Assembly (NCBI GenBank): GCA_051294375.1
Contig: CM119266.1
Span: 15,617,405 to 15,681,404 of the forward strand
Source of the DNA: Paraspadella gotoi
Taxonomy: Eukaryota; Chaetognatha
DNA length: 64,000 bases
Reading direction: 5' to 3'
In this document: in pieces, positions 51,574-64,000 of the stretch
Layout of the letters: each line of letters begins with the position of its first letter
Position numbering within the stretch: position 1 is the stretch's first letter
Made by a program: the position numbers and the translations under genes
Notes under the pieces: generated by a model
Told to the model about the DNA's origin: nothing
Databases searched by the model: none
The model's input: only the letters and a program-made list of their open reading frames with translations

Positions 51574-51651
51574 CTCATCTTCGAATTCGTCGATGACCTT
51601 CGCTTGAAGAAACTCAACGCCCTCCTTACCCCAATTTGTCCTTAACTTTTT
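51574..51651 (-). CDS. possible internal exon on the minus strand, unknown gene
   Basis: A 26-codon frame lies between an acceptor (GTGTAG) and a strong donor (GATGAG|GTGAGT), phase 0 at both ends. It reads LRTNWGKEGVEFLQAKVIDE then FEDE. Composition and codon choice look protein-like, but the acceptor has a weak pyrimidine tract and no partner exon was found. Confidence 0.25.
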
Positions 51652-53922
<2,271 letters not shown>

Positions 53923-55157
53923 ATGGAAACCTCGCGACGCACCCCGCCACGCCCCCCGTCCTTTGAAAACCGCGCCTACTTCGACCTCCCCATGCCAGAA
54001 CCCCCGCCATCCGTGAAAACTTCTTCGCCTCGTCCCCGACCGACCGGGAATTCGCCGCCCCCTGAAATCGGCGACGGCGTCTCGGCCGGAAGGACCTACC
54101 GGCGTTCGACGACTCCCCCTCCTCCTCCTCCGCCGCCGGAAAGACGCTGCGCTGTGGGCGCCGCCGACGACGAGGAAATCGACGAGATGGGAGGCAAGAA
54201 GGACGCTTCCTCCTCCTCTTCCTCCTTTTCCGACGCGAACAAAAACCGGTTAAACTTTCCCGGGAAATTCCCGACTTCTCAGATCGAAGGAATTCCCGTC
54301 GCCGTCGACGACGAGAGCCGAGACTCGAACGCGGAACCTCGTCGAGTCGAAGGAAGAGACAATCCCGCCTTCGCCACCGAGGCGCAACAAAAGCAAAGAC
54401 GTCAGCAGCAGCAAAGACGACAACAACAGCATCAGCAGCAGCGACCAACGCGAACGTATCAACGTCCGGCGTCGGAAATGCCGTCGAACGGCGCCGCAGT
54501 GGATTTTGGACCGGCGTCGTCGCCGAGGCGTGGGGAGAAGAATGGCGCCGGCGGTTATAACCTTTACGGTGAGGAAAAGGGGAAGAGTTGGGTCAGACCG
54601 ATCAATAGAGATTTTTATATACCTTTACTTTAGGGCCATTTATTTTAGGCTTCCATTTTTTTGGCTTTTTTTTACTTTGATCTTTAAATATTGGATACAA
54701 CTTACAAAAACGCTATTACGTTATGTAACGAATGAAATAACGCAGTGAATAACTGAATAAGTACCACAATAACTTAAAAAAACCAAGAAACCAGAATATG
54801 TAAATTTAAAAATGAGACTATCAAAAAGTTTGCATAAGTGAAGGTAGTAGTTTTATATGTTGATACTTAATATTGGCTTGATTCTTTTTATAAACAAATT
54901 TAATTTAATTAGATTGACGTTGAGCCAAATTATTCTTTTTAGTAGACTCCACCAGCATGGACTCCCTATTTTAAAGTGTTTATAAAAGCTTAAATTATTG
55001 CAATTTTTACGAGGCAGAACTCAAACGGAGAAACAGAGCAACATTGGAAAATGTCTAAGTCTTAATTCTTAACACACAAAAGCCTTAATACACAAAAGAG
55101 TACAATAGATCGTTGGGAAGAAAACGTTAAAATTAAGAGAGGAAGAAAGATAGGGAG

Positions 55158-55220
<63 letters not shown>

Positions 55221-55560
55221 CGGTGTTTGAATTGACACAACATGTGGATTACAGTAGTCATATAAAGGCGGAAGTAATCGATTTTGAAGCTTAAGCTGTT
55301 GACTTTCGTTCTTCGTTCGACATATAGAAAGTTTTTCACGTAAAGACAGTAAATAAAATGTCGTCAACTCCCTTAGGTAACAAGGCCTACCCCAAAAAGC
55401 CGAACGACGACGACGACGACGACGACAAAGGATGTTACGTCCGCCATCGACGTTTTCTCGTCCTCGCTGTCTTCATCGGTTTCATCGTCGCTCTCGTCCT
55501 CATCATCGTCTGCTCCGTTTTCTTGACGAAGGTCTCCAAGGGAAGCGGGGATGGAACGAG
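53923..55560 (+). CDS. N-terminal exons: proline/glutamine-rich tail plus one membrane helix (probably of the GH19 gene)
   Basis: An ATG at 53923 (context GTCGCC, in-frame TAA four codons upstream) starts an exon ending at 54568 (ACG|GTGAGG, phase 1). It encodes 215 residues: METSRRTPPRPPSFENRAY, a PPPPPPPP run, a serine run and a glutamine/arginine-rich stretch. The next exon begins at 55377 after CTCCCTTAG and restores the frame, giving NKAYPKKPN, seven aspartates, KGCYVRHRR and the membrane helix FLVLAVFIGFIVALVLIIV. Basic residues before the helix suggest a type II topology with the tail in the cytoplasm. The exon ends at 55531 (AAG|GTCTCC, phase 0) or 55560 (GAG|GTGAGG, phase 2). A 39-base microexon at 55744-55782 may follow. 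Only the 55531 donor keeps frame into the chitinase exon at 57202. Linking these exons to the chitinase is inference from order, strand and phase. Confidence 0.6.
55165..55218. repeat. (GA)n microsatellite
   Basis: A pure GA tract of about 54 bases in the intron between the proline-rich exon and the membrane-helix exon. Confidence 0.95.
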
Positions 55561-56637
55561 GTGAGGTCGGGCTTTGGCCGCCTTTTTTTGACTGTAAACA
55601 AAGGAAGAAGGTGGGAACTTAGTTTTGATGTGTTCCATTTCTAATTGCATTTGCCGTCGCGAATGCTCGAGTAAATTGTAAAATCATGTACAACATGTAA
55701 ATCGCGTAAATCTCATCATTGCCGCTCTGTTTCATAACATCAGCCCCGTGGACAACAAAACAAAACCAATACCCACGTTCAGGTGAATGGAAAACAATCT
55801 CATATGATCATATACTTTTAAAAAGACTAACCAAATACAGACGTAGCAGGATTACTATCTTAAAAGTACGCATCGAGTTTTTCTATTTGAATTTAAAACG
55901 TAAATGTTTCTTTTTTTATCCATGACTAATAGGAAAATGATATTAATGAGTCAGCTTAAAGAAGAACTCTTTGCTTCCCTTGCTGAGTAATCGTTGTTTG
56001 TTGCGGACCGGTTTTTCTATCCGACTTACCTCCTGACCTTTAATCAAAGACCCTAACCAAGATTCTAAAACCGGGTTGAAGACTTTCTTTGACTCAGTTT
56101 TATTAAAACTCGTACGTTGACCTCACTAATCCTCACCTAGATAGATAATCTTCTAATTTTTCTAACGTGACCCAAAAACCCGAATACCCACCGCACAATT
56201 CCGAACCTGCATCTCATCGAAAAGGCCCATCCTCTCTCCGCAACCACTTCCCACTTTTTTTTCCGAATGATTGTATCTTTTCTATTTCACACTTTGTTTG
56301 ATCGTAAATATGATGAACGTTTTCAAATTATGTAGACGCATAATTTTTTTTTTTTTAGCACCATTTTTTTTTTGGAGGGAAAAGGATATGAAAAAAAAAG
56401 ACGAATGTGACACTTAGGGGATTGAATCTGAAAAACCGTCTGACAAAAAAGAAAAAAACAGAAGGAAAAAGAGACATAAACTGTAAAAGGAAATAAAGAT
56501 TGAAAATGATAAAGAAAACATTAAGAAATGGGGAGAGATACCGATGACAGGAGACGGAAAAGAAGAAAGAAGAAAAAAACTGTGCGACAGAAACAAAAAA
56601 AAAGAAAAAAGAAAAAAAAAACCTGGTAAAAAGAAAT

Positions 56638-56710
56638 GAACGGAAAAAGAATGAATGAAAGAAAGAAAGAAAGAAAGAAAGAAAGCAAGAAAGCAAGAAA
56701 GAAAGAAGGA

Positions 56711-56770
<60 letters not shown>

Positions 56771-56790
56771 AAAGCAAGCAAGCAAGCAAA
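56638..56790. repeat. (GAAA)n microsatellite
   Basis: Long GAAA array with a few GCAA units, in the presumed intron before the chitinase core. Confidence 0.95.
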
Positions 56791-57097
56791 AGAGCCAGAG
56801 CCCGAAACCCTAAAAAGAAAAAGGCTGAGCCCAAATATGTATTCCTCCTCCTTTCGAAATCTCGACACAATGACAAACGAAAAGAAAAAAAAGAAGAAAG
56901 ATGAAAATAGAGAAACCGTCAGGACTTAAGTCAGTTCTTTCATAGAGAAATCACCGCCATCACCGATTTGTGAGGAAAAAGGAAAGAATCGGTCGACGCC
57001 AAAAAAGGAGACGGAGATAATCTCATCCATAAAATAAGAGAACGAATCGCTAATAAGGAAATGTCCTTTTCTCGACCTTGTTCCCGCTTCCAATCTT

Positions 57098-57128
<31 letters not shown>

Positions 57129-57201
57129 CTCTCTTCTTCTCCTCTTCTCTCTCTCTCTCTCTCTCTCCCAAACCTCGTCCCTCCGCAATCCCCCCATTTA
57201 G

Positions 57202-59554
57202 ACCACTTCCGGTCCCGACCCGCGGGATCCCCGCCATTTGTCGAACATGGCGACCTATGGAGACCCTCTTCCCTCTGACGATTCCTGCTCTGAGGCGTCG
57301 GACCCGCTGAATCTGCCCCCCGCGCCGCTGGAGAGATGGTTCAACAAGGAGATGTTCGACGATTTGTTCCCCAAGGTAGAACGAGTCGTGAGGGGAATCT
57401 CGAATCTGTTTTTTTTTTTTTTTTTGCGCAGGGTATCGGCGTGTCTTTCTCTCCATCTCTTTAAGGCTTAAAATATCTGACGTCTTTCTGTTTTTATGTA
57501 TTTCTAATACAAAGAATTTGATATGAATTTGTAAACAACGATTTTTTGGGGGTATTTCTAATTAAGTGCTTGATGAGAAACCTCCGTCTATTTCTTTGTC
57601 AGTCTGTATGTTTCTCGTTTTCTCTTGATCTGTCTGTCTCTTTATAAGTGTTTTTTTTCTTTCTCATTGTGACCGTTTTTTTCAATTTTCAATTTTTAAA
57701 TTCTTACGATCTTAGAGGAGTGATTTTCTCAGTGAGATCAAGACATCTCGAAAGAGAGAAAATGTTTTAATTCTTTTCTTGATTCATATTTTTTTTTTAT
57801 TAAAAAAAAAAGGGTTTCAATTTAAAAATGAAAAAAAAAAAACTTTCTTGCCCTCCTTAAGGCCAACCTCGGTTGGGGACCCAAGAAGTGCGCCCCCTAC
57901 AACTACCAAGCCTTCGTCATCGCCGCTCGTTATTTTCCGGAGTTCGGCGACGAGTTCGTCACCCACGACGCCGTCGGCCGGAAGTTGCCCAATTTGAACA
58001 ACGACAACGACAAGTGGAAGGTTAACCGACGCGAGTTGGCGGCTTTCTTCGCTCACGCCATCCAGGTAAAAAATTAAGTTTTTTTTTTCTTGATTGGCTA
58101 ATGTCGTAAAATGTATGTACATAATTCCTAAACAACTGCGACGCCCATCCTCGCCAATTCTACCTCAACCCTCTCTTCCCGCCTTTTCTTCAACAGGAAA
58201 CGGGTGAGAACAACTTGGACCTGTTCGAGACGATCGGGAAGAGCGACCCCGTGACGGCGGAGAACTGCTTCTACCGCGGAGGCTTCTTCAATTGGTTCGA
58301 GGGCGGCCCCGTCTCGATGCTCGTCGACAACCGCGGCGCCAGACCCGAGGATGGGGTGCGATGCAATGCGGCCGGATTGTATTGCAGCACTGGAGACAAT
58401 AAATTCCTGCATCCGTGCAACAAGGTCATTCCGAGTTCGACGACGACTAACAAAAAAAACTTTTAACAAGAAACAACCGCAACCTAATTTTTTAATAGCT
58501 ACCTTAGAAAACTCTTAAGTCTCTCAACTAACTCCAAGAGTCCTTCCTTTCTCCAGGAAATGGACGGAATATATTACCGCGGGTGCTACTTCGGTCGCGG
58601 CGCCATCCAGATCTCTTACAACTTCAACTACGGCCTCTTTACTCGCTGGCTGCAACGTCGTGGCGTGACCCACAATGGGAAGCCTATCGATCTGCTGCGC
58701 GACCCCAACCTGGTCATCACCAAACGCGACCCTCCGCTAGCAATCCTCGCTTCCATGTGGTTCTTCATGACGCCGCAGCCGCCGAAGCCTTCGATGCACC
58801 ACATAATCATCGGGAAATACGTGAGCAAATTTGTGACTGTGATACGAGTGTACGTTTTTCTCTTTATTTTTTCATATTTCCCTTCCCAGGTCAAATAATT
58901 TTGTTACTAAAGTTTGAATTCAATGTTAATTCAATTCTCGCAATCGACAGCAGGCCAACAGGCCAACAGGAAATGGTTTATTTAAGACCTCCGTCCTTCT
59001 TTTATGATAATATAAGATATTGTTGTTGTTCGTCCACATATTACGATAATAAGTTTTGTTGTTAACCTTTTGTCCATTCCGCCCAGGTCTCCCCCGACCC
59101 CGACTACTCCGGCTCCGTCCTCGGCCCCACCTCCCTCGTCATCAACAACGAGTGCAACGGTGAGGACGCGGGGTTGGCGGGCGGTTCGGGCGAGTCGCGC
59201 CGCATCAAGGCCTTCAAGTGGTTCTCCGACTACTTCAGCGTCGGCATCGAGGAGGATCCCAAGACTCTCTCGTGCAAAGACTTTTCCGTGCGGGACTTTC
59301 GGCTGCCCCAGGCGCTGCTGGGCGGGCGGGAGCAGCACGTGACCTGGGACATGAATTGGCAGCGACCGGCGTATCTTCGTCCGTGCCAGTGCGCGCAAGC
59401 GTCGTACCAAGGAATCATTTACGCGATGGACGAAAAGATTTATCCCGAGTACAGGGAAGTCAACCAGGAGAACCGCCGGTGGTGCGAGGGGATTTTGGAT
59501 GCTCTATGGCCCAAGAATCAGTCATGCGTGGGCGTGCCCAACGGGCCGATTTGA
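57202..59554 (+). CDS. family GH19 chitinase catalytic domain
   Basis: Five exons, all phase 0 at both ends: 57202-57375, 57862-58065, 58197-58424, 58557-58820 and 59087-59554, giving 445 residues. GH19 enzymes hydrolyse chitin by inversion. The catalytic general acid is Glu127, first residue of the third exon, in AHAIQETGENN. Further GH19 blocks are YYRGCYFGRGAIQISYNFNYG-like sequence (YFGRGAIQISYNFNYG), LASMWFFMTPQPPKPSMHH, VLGPTSLVINNECNGED and GGSGESRRIKAFKWF. About fourteen cysteines suit an extracellular protein. The first exon starts after CCCCCCATTTAG; an internal ATG at 57247 has no signal peptide after it, so upstream exons must provide targeting, and the membrane-helix exon at 55377 fits. 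AATAAA at 59709-59714 is a likely polyadenylation signal. GH19 is best known from plants and bacteria; animal members exist but are less studied. Confidence 0.92.
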
Positions 59555-59708
59555 ATTGGGGGGGAAAAGAGGAACGGGAGGTGGGAGGGAGATGGTAAGA
59601 CGTAGGAGTGGCAGTCGTGGCGTTGAAATCGGTTTTGTTATTCAGTTATCGCAGATTAGTTATATCGCGAATTATATTAGTCTTTCTTTATTTAACATGA
59701 GTCTGTTG

Positions 59709-59714
59709 AATAAA
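59709..59714 (+). promoter_or_regulatory. polyadenylation signal of the chitinase gene
   Basis: AATAAA 155 bases after the stop codon, in AT-rich DNA. Confidence 0.55.
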
Positions 59715-59999
59715 AACGAGATGATTAATTATATCTTGATTAAAAATTAACTTTAAATTATCAATGATAGATTTTTATTCGACGGACTTTTTTTTTTTGC
59801 CTCATTCTATGACGTTTCTTTGTTACGCCGTTTTCATATTATTTTTTTGCGAAAGGCTTGTGAAATGCTTCTGCCGACAATTATTTGACCAACGGATTAG
59901 GCTCTAATCCTGAGTATTGCTCAAAATACAAGCTGTAAATCAATTTTCTTTAATTATTTTAAAATATAATAACATATAGCAAAGTAAACTATTATCAGA

Positions 60000-60390
60000 A
60001 CGACCGTGGTTGTCCCGGTCGTTAAATAAGGCAGTTATGGCAATGGGGGACATGTATGAAGCCCTAGGTGTGAGGCATCTCCCGACAGCTGGCGCTGGCT
60101 TTGGACCTGCATGTCACTGGCACGTTTATGCCGACACCTTCACACTTTAACCAGCGTGACTAAGAGGGAATTGAACCCGGAACTCACGGTATTTAGCTGT
60201 CCAAGCCAATGGGCCGAGCTGAGTTTCACCAAGATATACGGGAAGCGAATTTATGATTCGCCACACTGTTCCTCTATGGGAGGGAGCCGAGGGGTGAACC
60301 CCCCATGCCCGGCGGAACGCCAATTTCCGGTGCCGGTCTTCTTCCATCGGAGACCGGAAGTCGCCGGGGTAGATTTGACCTTATAAATGA
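60000..60390 (-). repeat. tRNA-derived SINE-like repeat
   Basis: A GC-rich 390-base island. Read on the minus strand it has GGGTTCAATTCCC (about 60165-60177), a canonical polymerase III B box. Upstream lies CAGCTCGGCCCATTGGCTTG, which resembles an A box. No full tRNA fold is possible. The frames across it (up to 91 codons) have no coding character. Confidence 0.45.
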
Positions 60391-61680
60391 ACGACGAGAG
60401 AAACACCACGAAAAGACCTTTCACTTTGAATGGACTTGTTTTAGTGCTGTTGGTCGAGGGTCGAATAAAAAGTGTTGAATATCTAAAATCACTCCAACCA
60501 ACTGAATATATAACTGTTACAGAGAAAGATAGATAGCATTGGTAACGTTAATAACGTAGACTTAACTCCTCCGTCTTAGTCATAACAGAACGGTGTTTTT
60601 TTTTTCGTGTAAGCTAACGTCGTGATCTCCTCATTCTCCATTGCATACAATTCTTATTGACATTCTACACAATGTTGACTCATTTTGGAGAAATTCCATT
60701 ATTGTCTCGGGCTTCTTCCGTCGGATATATCGACACGCAATTTTCGATTCGCGCGATTCCTCGTTGTCGTTGTTGTCTTTTTCTCGGATCCAATCTTTTC
60801 GTGTTTTCTCATTGCATTTCTGAGCGATTGCCTTCGGGATGAGTACGGCGGTTGGATCCACCTCATGACAGATACGTACGCTATAAAACATGGTTTGTTT
60901 ACGTTAGTGACCTTTATACTAATTAATACCATATTTTCGTTCACCAATGTTAGTTAGCGTGACTACTAAGAAACCTGCAATTCTTATTAACAGACATAGA
61001 ACGAAGTATGCTGAGTCAGGGAAGCAGTAAAATGGAAGATTCGATTCTTCGCGAATAGATTGCATGATTTGCGGTCGCATCGGCAGAAAGGCCTTCGCGC
61101 AGATTTATAAAAAAAAAATCCGACGGAGGAAGAGATTTGACAGAATCGCGAACATCCTTGAATTTTGAGCAGACGGCGACGAAGATTGCTTGCAAAAGTC
61201 AAGTTTCTTTTTTGATTTTAGTTATTACAAAGAACCATTTAAAAAGTTGATAAACTGCTATATTACTGCTTTTACCGCTTTTCTTCTGTTGCCTTATGGT
61301 GTAATTCGTGCGAGGCATAAAAAAAATGAAAGAAAAAAAACTATGGGAAAAGCGACGCAATAAAAGAAAAAGAAAAGAAATACGATGGCAGCAAAGACAT
61401 GAAGATACTTAGCAATGTCCGTCTCCAAGAGAGAAAAAAAAAAGCAGGGATCAACCAACGTCCAAATTGTCTTTGCCTTCTCTCCACATGAATATCGCAT
61501 CGAAATGAAGACCGAATGTGTACTTTACGCTTCATACTACGCCAACTTAATCGTTATATCAACATTATCGAATATCGGAATATGTAATAAATGAGAAATT
61601 CCACTTAAACCGTTTTTTCGCTTCCAACGGAGAAAATTGAATAAACTGCTTGGAGGCGAAGAAAGAAGATCTTGGATCGC

Positions 61681-61711
<31 letters not shown>

Positions 61712-64000
61712 CCGATTTTAAGGTGAGATTGATGGACGCAAACGGCTTGTATCGTCAGCGATTGATGGTTTAGCGCCGATGGGAATCAGTTTTAGCTCTG
61801 GTATAACTTATGGCTTAATAGTTTGATTAATAAATGAAGCCCGTCGAGATTTACGATCTTTGTCTCATCAATTTAAAATTTAGTTTTAAAACACTTAAAA
61901 CACGATTGTCGAGGATCTGGTTAATGTAATTTTTCTGAGATTTTTCTTTCATGATCTGTTTAGAATTGGAATCTGGAAATACATGTAGTGAGAGACCATA
62001 AAATAAACGCATTTTATCAGTGCTCGAAAAAAGGAATGGCAATATTTTTTCCTTCCACGTTTTCTAGAAAGCATAATTATAGTAGAATGGCCTCATAACC
62101 TTTTAATTTTTTTTTGTATGAGTTGACCTTTTGTCACTTCCTTTCGAAGTTTTTGTTCGTTTTTTTTTCAGTCCACAAATTCCTCCAAAACTTCAGTAAA
62201 TGGCAAACTCATTCTTACATATGAATAATTACATAATTTTTTTGGAGCAAATTTTCATAACTAATTTTTTTTCAATTTTAGGCAACGGATTTTCACAAAC
62301 TACGAATTCGCCTGAAAAAACACTTGAATATTAGACATCATTTTACATACATATAAAGAAACGGTAATAATTTTTTCTAACCGAAAATCGGAGATTTCTT
62401 TACCCACGCCGCGATGAATTTTCGGCGACAATTGATGGAAACCTTCTTCGACTTAATATTTCTTTCTAACTGGCGCCAATGGTGCCGACGACGAGTCCAA
62501 GACTCCTTTGAGCCGCCACGCCCATAAAGCATGCTTTTCAAACTTCTTATTCTGTTTATTTCGGCATGACAGTAAAGTATTAACACTCAGCTACAAAGAA
62601 ACACCGCAGTATATAACCCACAATTATTTACCGAGCTTTGCCAAGTAACTAACAAGGTTTGGAGGACTTGAACAATTCCCAAAAAAGCTAACAAAAAACA
62701 AAAATTAATAAAAAAAAACTTACGTAAGTCTTAGGAAGTCTGGTTCAGTGACAAAGCAAAGACGAGTCTATTAACTCACGATCTAACGATAAAAGGATAA
62801 AAGGCGAAAGGCGCCATCACGAGGGTAAGAATAGAGGCACACTCTACATCGCACGAAGACCCATAACAAAAACTTAAGAGCTATTCGGACAGATAGAAAG
62901 TGAGAGAGAGAGTGAGACGGGGAGAGAGTGAGTCCTGGGAAAGGCGACGACAAAGAAGGGGTCGAGCGACTAACAGCGAATAAAACGATCGAGATTGAGA
63001 ACGAGACATTAACTCCGACCCCCGACGCTTCTCGTCTCTCCCTCTCTCCTCAAATCCGCATCCTCGACGAAGGCACGAGTCCTTCCGGTTTTTCCCTTCG
63101 TTTCTTCTCCGCGAGAGTTCACCACTAGATTTTTAGCACGTCTCAGCCTCGTTCCTCATCGAACGAAAAAAAAGGAGCATCGACGGGGGGAAAATAGAAT
63201 CGCGACTCCGACTGAGTTAAATTTAAATACGAAAAAAGGGCGATTTAAATGGCAACGCTGGAGACAGAAATATTATTTGCCGAAGAGCCCGTGTCAGAAG
63301 CAGAAAGCATAGAGTTGAAATTTTGAATTCGAAAAAAGATAGATGCGGAAATAAACGAATACAAAAAGAGAAAAAAATCGGAAGATTATTAAATAGAGAT
63401 CTATAGAATATTTGATGGGCGTTCTTCCTTTTTAGCCGTCACACGTGACGAAGAATGAGAGGCGGTTTGTGTCACGGAATAATCGTCATTAATATCACGA
63501 AATTCCTTTTTTAAAAATCGAGAGACAAATTAAAAAAAAAGAACAAACTGTGGCGCATGAGATACTAAAAACCTAAAAAACGGAGAAATTAATACAACTA
63601 ATCGACAAGAAGGTTCAAATAGCATTAGAATCACATTAACCTGGTTGACGATCATAAAAACTTACAACCATTAAAAGAAATCTACCTCCTCTTTTACCCC
63701 CAAAAAAAATTTAATGGAAAATTGAGGATTGGAAGCAGAAGAGAGTAATTCCAAAGAAGACCGTCGGAAAAAAAAAACCTTTTTCCATTGCTCTCCTAAA
63801 AGGGTCGGCCATTTTTACTTTTGTGAGTCGTAACCCAACTTCCCTCCCTCTCCTGATTTTTTTTTCTCGAAAGAATCGAGAGAGCGAGAGAGAGAGAGAG
63901 GAGGTGGGTCGAATCGTCTCCAACTTGACCATAGATTTCAAAACACAGATACGATGGTATTTTCTGTCGAGAAATTGAAGACCCGGTCTTCTATCAATCC
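60391..64000. other. right-edge 3.6 kb without a supported gene
   Basis: AT-rich sequence with a poly-A run (61680-61707), short (GA)n tracts near 62900 and 63885, and no frame with splice-site support. A protein-like frame at 62931-63128 (TANKTIEIENETLTPTPDA) has no start codon and sits after a GA tract instead of a good acceptor, so it is left uncalled. Confidence 0.45.

Noticed and set aside
51391-51645. 84-codon frame with a poly-valine membrane-like segment
   Set aside because: The hydrophobic run is a (GTC)n trinucleotide repeat; every frame of it is open.
56355-56876. 173-codon minus-strand frame rich in Phe, Leu and Ser
   Set aside because: Translation of the (GAAA)n array.
60111-60386. 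91-codon plus-strand frame
   Set aside because: Lies in the reverse SINE-like repeat; the B box explains the conserved-looking part.

Overview
The window is eukaryotic nuclear DNA from an invertebrate, most likely an ecdysozoan and probably an arthropod. The genes are split by GT-AG introns. Their exons are GC-rich and lie in AT-rich spacers full of (GA)n, (GAC)n and other simple repeats. The clearest gene families are a pancreatic-type lipase, a DUF229 protein, a multi-EGF secreted protein and a family GH19 chitinase. I cannot name the species. There are two assembly gaps of exactly 100 N each (15363-15462 and 16685-16784).

Layout. 1-5 kb: a first coding exon of a minus-strand gene running off the left edge (863-1087), a weak terminal-exon candidate (3552-3752), and simple repeats. 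5.2-23.6 kb: a mobile-element and duplication field. It holds a large inverted-repeat element (5694-8188), then two copies (about 8.68-15.35 kb and 16.91-23.53 kb) of one 6.6-kb unit, separated by the two gaps. Each unit contains a hAT-like element with a perfect 8-bp target duplication, inserted five bases before an intronless multi-pass membrane-protein gene. That gene is intact only in the second copy (20061-22379). The first copy is peppered with one-base indels, which looks more like unpolished sequence than ordinary decay. 23.6-31.3 kb: mostly non-coding, with a GC-rich promoter-like island at 28.84-29.6 kb and a short minus-strand first exon at 29190-29270. 31.5-37.8 kb: a lipase gene (+) converging on a DUF229 gene (-). 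38-44 kb: simple repeats, a 77-bp minisatellite and a doubtful acidic small gene. 44.2-49.1 kb: an eight-exon secreted EGF-repeat protein. 53.9-59.6 kb: the GH19 chitinase, whose upstream exons appear to add a proline- and glutamine-rich cytoplasmic tail and one transmembrane helix. 59.6-64 kb: no gene I can support, apart from a tRNA-derived SINE-like repeat.

Exon joins were worked out by hand from reading frame, splice-site bases and phase. For the lipase, EGF, chitinase-core and DUF229 genes every join keeps the frame. The genes do not form an obvious pathway. All four main products appear secreted or membrane-bound: lipid hydrolysis, a phosphatase/sulfatase-fold protein, matrix or adhesion, and chitin cleavage at the cell surface.
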